Assembly (NCBI GenBank): GCA_014529385.2
Contig: CM043952.1
Location: 56,773,619-56,837,618 of the forward strand
DNA from: Adiantum capillus-veneris
Lineage: Eukaryota; Streptophyta; Polypodiopsida; Polypodiales; Pteridaceae
Direction: 5' to 3'
DNA length: 64,000 nt
Positions within the stretch are counted from its first letter, which is position 1. Every line of letters begins with the position of its first letter. Both the position numbers and the translations under genes were made by a program. Below the pieces are notes generated by a model. It was given only the letters and a program-made list of their open reading frames with translations. It was not told the origin of the DNA and searched no databases. Of the stretch, positions 54,930 through 64,000 are shown piece after piece.

Positions 54930-55750
54930 AGACCACTTGAAACGAAAAGGCATTGACCCCAGGGTGTGTCAACACAAAATCCTAATAAAGATGGATGTCA
55001 TGCCAGTCAGGATACAAAGGTATAGAATGAATCCCAACTATGCAACAAAAGTAAAGGAAGAGATAGATGCGCTGCTAAGAGCTGGATTCATTGCTAAGTG
55101 GAAAGTAGTGAGAATGCCTATTTCCCATCTTAGTGGTCTTGGAGAAGAATGGAAAGGTGAGGATGTGTGGGGATTTCAGAAAGCTAAATACAACTATTAA
55201 AGAAGCATTTCCTCTACCCTTTATAGATACAATGCTCAACCACGTAGCTGAGTATGAAATGTATAGCTTCATGAATGGATACAGTGGATATCATTAGATC
55301 AGCTTAGCTAGGGAAGATAGAGAGAAAACAACATTTATAACAGAATGGAGAGTGTTCATTTTCCTAGTGATGCCATTCGGATTATGTAATGCACCAACAA
55401 CATTCTAGAGAGCGATGATGACCATATTTGCAAATTATCTAAAAAAATTCACGGCCAATTTTGTTGACAACTTCATAGTATATTCAAGCATGAATCAACA
55501 TTTGGAATGTTTGCGACTCATGTTTGAATAATTTCAGGAGAAGAGGGTTTGCATGAATCCATACAAGTGTGTGTTTTGAGTATACACAGGAATGCTACTG
55601 GGGACAGGTGGTGTCAAAGAGAGGGATTGAAATGGTGGAAGTTAAGATCAAAGGAATCTAGAAAGCAGTGTCACCGACCCGTGCAAATGATCAAAGGAAT
55701 CTAGAAAGCAGTGTCACCCACCAGTGCAAATGATACATCAACTTCTACAG
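54930..55750 (+). pseudogene. Gypsy reverse transcriptase, element 2
   Basis: It begins RKGIDPRVCQHKILIKMDVM, RIQRYRMNPNYATKVKEEID, ALLRAGFIAK. After a frame change it shows pieces of the standard path: [20 protein letters not shown] and the catalytic region as NFVDNFIVYSS (Asn replacing the second Asp of VDD) near 55460. A 43 bp tandem duplication (55646-55731) adds another frameshift. Stops are frequent. Confidence 0.82.
55646..55731 (+). repeat. 43 bp tandem duplication in gypsy RT
   Basis: Two consecutive units beginning GATCAAAGGAATCTAGAAAG at 55646 and 55689, differing at two positions. The unit length is not a multiple of three. Confidence 0.92.
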
Positions 55751-56290
55751 AAGATTCTTGGAGAAGTTAGCAAAATTGGTAGCACCCATGTATGCCTTGA
55801 CCAAGACGGATGCCATTTTTTCTATTGGGGATGAGAATGCCAGGGAAAGTTTCAAGCCATTAAGGATACTCAGAAAAACCAATCTTGCCACAACCAAAGT
55901 GGGATCAAATCTTCCATGTTCATGTGGATGCATCAAGACTAGCACTATCAGCTATATTGGCATAGCCAGAAGGAGAGATAGATTTTCCAATTTACTTAGC
56001 AACTAGGAGATTTTCCTAGGCAGAACAAGCCTACACCACCACGGAGAGGGAGGCTCTTCGAATGGTGTTTTGTTGTCCAAAAATTTATACATTACTTACT
56101 GGGAAATTTCTTTGTGTTTTATGTCAATCACCATGCGCTTCTACATTTGATAATTAAGGTGGTCATTCATGGTGGGCTATTGAGGTGGATGCTACTGCTA
56201 TAGGGATTTGAGTTCAAAACCATTTATAAGCCATGGAAAAGTCAATTTGGGGTAGATTTTCTAGGTTTGAATGGACCGAAGAAGATTCAA
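55751..56290 (+). pseudogene. Gypsy RNase H region, element 2
   Basis: KLAKLVAPMYALTKTDAIFS (RT connection) is followed by CSCGCIKTSTISYIGI, then in other frames AYTTTEREALRMVF (the usual Y-T-x-T-E-R-E-A block) and YVNHHALLHLI with FEFKTIYKPWK. These mark the RNase H domain. At least two frameshifts. Confidence 0.78.
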
Positions 56291-56990
56291 AAATGTAAAA
56301 TCTCTTACAAACAAGAGAAATGTGCTTTGATTATGCAAGCCAAAAACTTCACTTGGGTAGCAGGAGCATTGTATAGACTAGGAAATGATGGAGTCCTGAG
56401 AAGACGCATAAAAAATAAATGTGCTTTGATTATGCAAGCCAAAAACTTCACCTGGGTAGTAGGATCATTGTATCGACTAGGAAAGGATGGATTCCTAAGG
56501 AGATACACACCAGTTGGCTAAAAGAGTGGAACTATTAAAAGAGGCTTATGAGAGGGAGGCCAGAGGGCATATGTCAGGGGAAGTGATAACCCAGAAAAAA
56601 CTGTTGCAAGCTGGGTATTGGTGGAAGTCCTTATTCAAATTTTCCCAAGAATGGGCCAAAGGATGTGATGCATGTCAATGCATGGGGAGACCACTACCCG
56701 ATAACATGGGGCCATTACAGGCCATTCACCCTGTGGCGTCTTTCATGAAATGGGGTATAGATTTCATGGGACCCTTCAAAAATATGGGGAAATACAAGTA
56801 CATAGTGGCAACAACTGACTATGTCACCAAATGGGTTGAGGCTAAAGCACTCACAAATAACACAGCTAAAACGACATCCAATTTTTTGTACAAACACATT
56901 ATCACCAGGTATGGCTAACACTGACGTTAGTCAGTGACCAGGATACCCTTGAGTTTGGAAAAAAAAGAGTATGAAAAAATGCTGAGAGCC
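56267..56990 (+). pseudogene. Gypsy integrase, element 2, with 33-codon duplication
   Basis: A 99 bp unit encoding KCALIMQAKNFTWV, LYRLG, DG and LRR is present twice in tandem and in frame (56319-56417 and 56418-56516). The next frame (56514-56918) holds the zinc-binding part (HMSGEVITQKKLLQAGYWW, CDACQCMGRP) and the core start MKWGIDFMGPFK, YIVATTDYVTKWVEAKAL, NFLYKHIITRYG, with the first catalytic Asp. A stop and frameshift near 56918 precede LVSDQDTLEFG, after which homology ends. Confidence 0.86.
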
Positions 56991-57000
56991 CAACACTTCC

Positions 57001-57479
57001 AAGTGTCACACATTGGCTACTTCACAAAAAAGATTTCAAAATATCTAAAATACAAAAGTAAGGATAAGATTGTAGGAAATGTAATCTTTGTAGGGTTTTA
57101 TGGGCCACTCTGCAGCATGGTTGAGAGCAGGGCAGCGTGGCTGAGAGCCTCCTCTCAACCTCACGAGTAGGAGGATCAGGGGAGGTAGGATGTGCAAGAT
57201 CTATCATGGGCAATGCTGGCATGTTGCGGGGGTAGGAAGGGTGTAGCTACACTAGGGGCAGGGGTTGGCCCTAGGAGGGGGGCTCTTGATTGCCCCTCCT
57301 TCTCTCTCTGGCTTCCTCTTTGCAAGATCCTTTCCTTTTGGGCTTGGTGGAGGGTGTCCCACCACTCCCTCTCATAGAAAATGATGCATGAGGCAATCTT
57401 GGATGGTAGAGGAGGCAACTCTTAGGTTGGACTTTTTTGTGGTCCTTGCTGGTGCATTCGGGGGCATCATCAATGGGAA
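57001..57479. other. Unassigned region
   Basis: No homology recognised. Open frames on both strands (57022-57222, 57176-57418, 57192-57377) have no known motifs. Confidence 0.5.
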
Positions 57480-58016
57480 GTCTTGGAAGTAGTCATCACT
57501 ATTGTCAATTACATGATTTGCATCATGGGCTTGGCTATTCTTATCTAGTGGTTGGTTGGCTTGTACTACTCATTGGATTGTGAGAGTCTTGGCAGAGTGG
57601 CAGACAGGCTTTGATCTTGTGGAAGAGGATTTTTAGCTTGGTGGCATCCATCGTTTCTTCCTTGAGCATGCGATGGCTAGTGCAGGTTCCTCTCTTCCTT
57701 TTAAGGCTATATGTACTTTTGGTGATCATCTCGTGTGTTTGTCAATCCTTGGGATTAGTGGCAGTCTCATGGTACTAGCGGCAACAAGCTCCTAGGATGG
57801 TTTGTATCAGTATTATGTATGTAAAGGTTGATGGCTCCCTGTAAAAGCCATTTTTTGCTGAAATGTATTGGGTTTCTGGGCTTCCTTGTAAAAAGCCTAC
57901 CTATATGGACTAATAGTTGTTTACTTGTGATGTCCTGGCTCATTGAGATCAAGGTTTCCTTGTAATTCTTTTTGTCTTTTTTAATATATCACTCACACAA
58001 AGTGTGAGCATTGATA
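57480..58016 (+). mobile_element. Probable LINE 3' UTR ending in a hairpin
   Basis: T-rich plus-strand sequence like a LINE 3' UTR (GGTTTCCTTGTAATTCTTTT) that ends with CTCACAC-AAA-GTGTGAG (57992-58008) and a tail of eight A. The hairpin resembles, but is not identical to, the 16 bp palindrome of other copies. No coding region is attached, so the assignment rests on the end structure only. Confidence 0.5.
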
Positions 58017-58019
58017 TTA

Positions 58020-58604
58020 AAAAAAATATTGTAGAGCATGTAAACCTAACTGGCTGTTACTAGATGATCAAGAGGTAGAGGAGTGGGACCTAGGCACAAA
58101 ATCTCATCTAAAAGTCATAAAGATCAACAAACATCTAAAGTCAGAGATCGAAGAAAAAGCCAAACAAATTTTTCAAAAATATAAAGATGTTTTTTCTTGG
58201 GAGCAAAGGAGACTGACGACCTTGAAGCTTGCCAGCATAGAATACCACTTAAGCCTGATTCCTTACTAGTTAGATTATAGAGATATAGGATGAACCGAAC
58301 TATACAAAGAAAGATAGATTGATAACCTTCTAAAGGTGGGATTCATTGCTAAAGTGGCAAGCATTGATTGGCTATTTCAAATAGTAGTGGTACCAAAAAG
58401 GAATGGCAACCTCAGAGTGTGTGGCTATTATCAAAGTTTGAATTCTCATATGATTAAAATCCATTTTTATTACTCTTCATCAATATGATGCTTGATGAGA
58501 TAGTTGGACATGAAATGTACAACTTTCTTCACGGATTTAATGGATACAATCGGTTAAAGATTGCACCACAAGATAGTAGTAGGTTGGTATTCATGAAGCC
58601 TGGC
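58020..58604 (+). pseudogene. Gypsy RT fragment (third gypsy copy)
   Basis: Plus-strand remnant related to element 2: IFQKYKDVFSWEQRRL, LLKVGFIAKVASIDWLFQIV, VVPKRNGNLRVCGYYQSLN, then MMLDEIVGHEMYNFLHGFNG and YNRLKIAPQDSS near 58485-58590. This covers the N-terminal RT from the linker to the block before FVTEWG. It ends abruptly at 58604 where minus-strand LINE sequence begins. Multiple stops. Confidence 0.82.
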
Positions 58605-59140
58605 ATTCTTTGCCAAGGACCAACCTCCCACATGTCCACCAAAGCCCACTTCTCACATAGGCATCGTGATTTGGTTTTTTAGATCCAGTTAGCATACTAG
58701 AGGACCTTGTTCTATCCTTTCTCTCCTCCACTATATTGAAGGCTCCAATAAGGAGCCATTCCGTTATAACAGGGATGTATTTCAGGTGCTCCCACAATTT
58801 TTCTCTTTCCTTCGTGGTACAGAGATCATAGATGTTGATAATGGTAATAGGTTGGTCAGTCTACTTGACCTGCACTCCTAAATCTCTCCTAGAAGGATAA
58901 TTGGAAACACCTTAGGCTCCAGGTCTATGTCCACGGTTGTTAGAATGCCACTAAACCCATCAACTCCTTCTCCGTAGAAGACTAGCTTCTTTCCCACTGC
59001 TTGCTTTCTTTGTGCCCAATGGTTGATATCCTTACCTTTTTTAACTTCCTCCTAAAAGAGGGGGCATGACTGGATAACGATCTCTTCCATTAATGAGATA
59101 GGGCTACGAACTCCTCAACCTGGAGATCCATGTCTTTGAA
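58605..59140 (-). mobile_element. LINE copy D: end of ORF1 and endonuclease part
   Basis: Minus-strand LINE fragment. DLQVEEFVALSH (near 59095-59130) matches the C-terminus of ORF1 in the full copy, and endonuclease remnants follow: LVFYGEGVDGFSGILTTV, TDQPITIINIYDLCT and EWLLIGAFNIVEERKDRT (58591-58797). Both ends are truncated: the 3' side meets the gypsy RT fragment and the 5' side leads into a long inverted repeat that includes LINE coding sequence in its left arm. Confidence 0.78.
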
Positions 59141-59278
59141 GCATGATTTTTCATACTAAAAAAAATATGTGCTTAAAAGTGATATCCCACCTTTTCTTAG
59201 CTCAAAAGAGGTGGGAAATCACTTTTAAACACATTATTTTTTAGTATGAATAATCATGCTTCAAAGATACGGATCTCA
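59123..59278. repeat. Inverted repeat, about 78 bp arms, almost no loop
   Basis: The arms 59123-59199 and about 59203-59278 meet at AGCT and pair with roughly 88% identity by eye. Shared blocks are GATCC..TCTTTGAAGCATGAT, TTCATACTAAAAAA, TTAAAAGTGAT and TCCCACCT. The left arm contains the coding sequence of the LINE ORF1 end (SCFKDMD), so the right arm is an inverted copy of LINE sequence. Confidence 0.92.
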
Positions 59279-61555
<2,277 letters not shown>

Positions 61556-61783
61556 TGTTACCATATACATGTGGTAGTGATGTGTGTGAACACACTAGGA
61601 CCGCCGGGGCATTTTTTCCCTCTTTAGGAGGTTTTTTCCCCCGTGCATTGTATATACGCCCATCACTCTAGGGCTATCTATCTTTTCCATTGCACACTAA
61701 GTTATACACTCTCTATTGTGTGCCTTGATCTTCCTTCGTCTTCTCCAAGTTGTGTGCATTTCTCTGCAACCCTAATTCCAACA
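61556..61783 (+). repeat. Copia 5' LTR, copy 2
   Basis: 228 bp, TGTTACCATATACATG..AATTCCAACA. The termini TGTT/AACA and the adjoining primer site define it. Short for a plant copia LTR. Confidence 0.93.
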
Positions 61784-61785
61784 AT

Positions 61786-61797
61786 TGGTATCAGAGC
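61786..61797 (+). other. Primer binding site (initiator Met tRNA)
   Basis: TGGTATCAGAGC, the exact plant copia consensus complementary to initiator methionine tRNA, 2 bp after the LTR. Confidence 0.95.
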
Positions 61798-62150
61798 AGG
61801 TCATGTCCTCCCGGGCTTAGTCGCTAACTGCTCCAGCACACGCCTGCTCACTTTCTCCGATTTCATTGAGCTTTGGCGAGCGTTCGTCGCAGGTCGACAA
61901 ATATTTTGGTAAGCTCGTAGAGCTTGGTCTGCTCAGAATTTTGATTTGGGCTCATTTAGGCCTCCGTTTCCACTACAGGCAGTAGTAGTGCACAGGCTAT
62001 TTCGTCATTTTGTGCAAAATTTCTGTCAGTGCCGTTTTCTGCATAACAGGTGCCTTACAGTCTTCTACGGTTTGTGCTATAAAGCACAGATTGTTCCCGC
62101 TCCGTTTCTCCTATTTTCGGGCAGTTTTCACATCAGGTGCAACATTTACC

Positions 62151-63287
62151 ATGGCTGACAACAACAACAGAGATGTGTTCAAGATGTTTGCTGCTGAGGA
62201 CAGGTTGGATGGGGACAACTACCCTATGTGGGCTTATATGATGCAACATGTTCTTGTGTCAAAGGGTGTCTGGAACATTGTGCAGGGCATTGATGTACGT
62301 CCTGGTTCTAAGGATGTAGGCGATGTTGAGGATGTTGCAGGTCTTGCTGCAAGGATTGCAGCTGTTAGAGTTGTTTTGCCTATGACAGAACAAGCTCGTT
62401 TGGATGTTAAGGATGCGCAGGCTCATGCATGGATTGCGTTGTCTGTGAAGCGCACCATTGTTCCTCACATCCGTTCAGCAAAATCTGCAAAACAGGCTTG
62501 GGATATTCTAGCAGGTCTTTATGCAAGCCGCAATGAGGCTAAAATTGCTTTGCTGCGTAAAGAGCTGGAGTCGAAGATTATGCATGAGGAAGATGATATG
62601 GACACTTTCCTTGCTAGTGTCAAGGATATCAATGAGCAACTTATTTTTGCAAGTGAAGTTATTTTAGATAGTTCTCTTGTGCAGACTGTTCTTGATGCCT
62701 TACCAAATTCTTACCAGACTTTTGCTAGTTCTTGGAGACTTATGACCCAAGGAAATCTAGAAGTTGTCAAGTTTGATGCATTATGCACATTCCTGTTGCA
62801 AGAGTCACTTTCCAGAAGAAACAGGACTAGGCAGCGTGCAATTGAACAGGCTTTTATTGCTTCTCAAAGAAAGGGTGGTAAAAACAATGCAGCCACTTCT
62901 TATGGTTCTGCTGCGAGTGGCAAAAATTCTGTTCCTAATGCTTCTGCTGGCAGCAATTCGTCTGGAAATTCTGGTGATAAGGGCAAAAAGAAGATGCGTT
63001 GCCATTATTGTAAAGCTAATGATCACTTGATCAAGTCGTGTCCTAAGTTGAAGGCCAAAGAGGCTAAGAAGAAAGAGGGTGGTTCCACTGCAAATGCTGG
63101 TTCCACTACAAATGCAGCCATTGTTGAGTCTTCTGTAAAAGGAGACTGTAACGCTGATGTTGTTGCAGAATGGGCTTTTAGTGCAGAGTGCACCTACAAT
63201 CCTACTGTCCATGATGCATGCTTGTTAGTTGCTACAGATTCACATGTGTGGTATTTTGACAGTGGTGCTACAAAGCACATTACCTGA
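62151..63287 (+). CDS. Copia Gag with start of protease, 378 codons
   Basis: The ATG at 62151 is chosen because copy 1 shares it and the sequence before it is leader. Residues 1-220 are the UBN2-type Gag core (FKMFAAEDRLDGDNYPMWAY, HAWIALSVKRTIVPHI, LLRKELESKIMHEEDDMDTF, VLDALPNSYQTFASSW). A Ser/Asn/Gly/Lys-rich linker precedes the zinc knuckle CHYCKANDHLIKSC (residues 284-297). Near the end WYFDSGATKHIT holds the retropepsin DSG (Asp370). A TGA at 63285-63287, where a conserved Cys or Trp is expected, ends the frame, and homology continues behind it. Gag builds the particle and binds RNA. Confidence 0.92.
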   Translation: MADNNNRDVFKMFAAEDRLDGDNYPMWAYMMQHVLVSKGVWNIVQGIDVRPGSKDVGDVEDVAGLAARIAAVRVVLPMTEQARLDVKDAQAHAWIALSVKRTIVPHIRSAKSAKQAWDILAGLYASRNEAKIALLRKELESKIMHEEDDMDTFLASVKDINEQLIFASEVILDSSLVQTVLDALPNSYQTFASSWRLMTQGNLEVVKFDALCTFLLQESLSRRNRTRQRAIEQAFIASQRKGGKNNAATSYGSAASGKNSVPNASAGSNSSGNSGDKGKKKMRCHYCKANDHLIKSCPKLKAKEAKKKEGGSTANAGSTTNAAIVESSVKGDCNADVVAEWAFSAECTYNPTVHDACLLVATDSHVWYFDSGATKHIT

Positions 63288-64000
63288 CATCGTGAATTGT
63301 TTACCTTTCTCGAGTCTGTCCCTCATGGGAATTCAGTCACTTGTGCCAACAATGCCTCTTATCCGGTTCAGGGAGTTGGAAAGATTGTGCTTACTGCTGC
63401 TAATGACAGTTCTTTCACACTTGTTGATGCACTTTATGTACCTGGGATCAAGAAGAATCTCTTGTCTGTATTCGCACTTGCTAGACTTTGACTTGTAGTC
63501 AAATTTGTGGATGACAGATGTACAGTTCATGATCTCAGTTTTGGTGATGAAATTATTGCATCTGGCCTTTTGTGGCGTGGGTTGTATAAGCTCACTTTGT
63601 ATGACAAGTGTGGATAAAATTTTGCAAATGCTGTTGCAGATTCAAGGGCTATTTCATATGCAAAACTTTGGCATGCACGTTTTGGTCATCTGAATTTTGC
63701 CAGTTTGCTGCGTTTGCAGAAATCTGATATGGTTGCTTCTTTGCCACCTCTTGAAGCACCTGTCAAACATGTTTGTGAAGGTTGTATTTTGGGTAAGATA
63801 TAGAGTTCTAAATTTCCAAAGGATGGTTCAGTTCGGGCCACATGCAGGTTGCAGCTTGTGCATAGTGATGTTTGTGGGCCCATGAAAACTCCGTCCTTGG
63901 GCAATTACCATTACTTCGTGACTTTTATCGATGATTACTCCAAGCATGCATGGGTATTTCCGCTTAAAGCGAAATCCGAAGTTTTTATGTGCTTCAAACA
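63288..64000 (+). pseudogene. Copia protease and integrase start, with stops
   Basis: Continues in the Gag frame after the TGA: ELFTFLESVPHGNSVTCANN, GVGKIVLTAAND, ALYVPGIKKNLLSVFALAR (protease to pre-integrase). A TGA near 63490, TAA near 63616 and TAG near 63802 interrupt. The integrase zinc-binding part reads LWHARFGHLNFASLLRLQK and CEGCILGK, and the core starts LVHSDVCGPMKTPSLGNYHY, FVTFIDDYSKHAWVFPLK with the first catalytic Asp. It runs off the window at 64000. Confidence 0.92.

Larger units (their letters stand above)
52265..57000 (+). mobile_element. Ty3/gypsy element 2: 5' LTR, gag and pol, degenerate
   Basis: Plus-strand gypsy element with 5' LTR, a putative primer site, gag, protease, RT, RNase H and integrase in order. 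The integrase fades near 57000 and no 3' LTR is seen. It is a different lineage from the 1-3660 element: no chromodomain is found and the RT differs. Numerous stops, frameshifts and two internal tandem duplications show it is dead. Confidence 0.88.
61556..64000 (+). mobile_element. Ty1/copia element copy 2, 5' half, runs off window
   Basis: A plus-strand copia element with LTR, primer binding site, leader, Gag, protease motif and the start of integrase. It is much better preserved than copy 1 (47169-48779), although four stops are present from 63285 on. Gag, protease and integrase come in the copia order. RT and the 3' LTR would lie beyond 64000. Confidence 0.95.

Overview
The window is nuclear DNA from a land plant. 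It contains degraded Ty3/gypsy, Ty1/copia and LINE retrotransposons, foldback elements of MITE type, very many (CT/GA)n and (CA/GT)n microsatellites, and one convincing host gene: the intron-split 5' part of a plant CLC-c/g type chloride channel on the minus strand. Nothing looks prokaryotic, and I see no operons, rRNA or CRISPR array. The density of old, nested elements suggests a large genome. A non-angiosperm such as a fern or gymnosperm is my guess, at low confidence.

Layout. 1-3660: pol region of a chromovirus (gypsy) on the plus strand, with an antisense 0.42 kb copia reverse transcriptase fragment inside its integrase. 4220-8797: three head-to-tail minus-strand segments of one LINE family, separated by (GA)n tracts that act as its 3' tails and possibly its target. 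8800-12608: a gag-like gene split by one copy of an LTR-like repeat, with a second LTR copy 2.2 kb away. 13399-14808: CLC exons 1-4, with a probable intron-containing 5' leader to about 15360. 15.4-23.5 kb: no genes, but repeated (CT)n(CA)n arrays and a degenerate repeat family. 21.6-27.7 kb: two foldback elements with internal palindromes, a pair of 280 bp elements with 53-74 bp hairpins, and a 5'-truncated LINE.

28183-36045: a nearly complete minus-strand LINE (ORF1 intact, 449 aa; ORF2 broken) with a perfect 44 bp inverted repeat at its 5' end, followed by a second decayed LINE. 36-42 kb: unassigned repeat-rich DNA. 42144-45144: a complete gag-only LTR retrotransposon with two LTRs, PBS and PPT. 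45145-48779: a LINE fragment abutted by a copia 5' end. 49.3-51.5 kb: plus-strand LINE ends. 52265-57000: a second gypsy element with 5' LTR, gag and pol. 57.5-59.3 kb: LINE and gypsy fragments ending in an 80 bp-arm hairpin. 61556-64000: a second, better preserved copy of the same copia family, running off the window.

Themes to follow up: (1) a LINE family whose copies abut on (CT)n tracts; (2) a second LINE family whose copies share a 16 bp palindrome at the 3' end; (3) long inverted repeats at the 5' ends of two LINE insertions; (4) hairpin-containing foldback elements. Most element genes are pseudogenes. The CLC exons, LINE ORF1 (32265-33614) and copia gag (62151-63287) are the only long frames that look undamaged.
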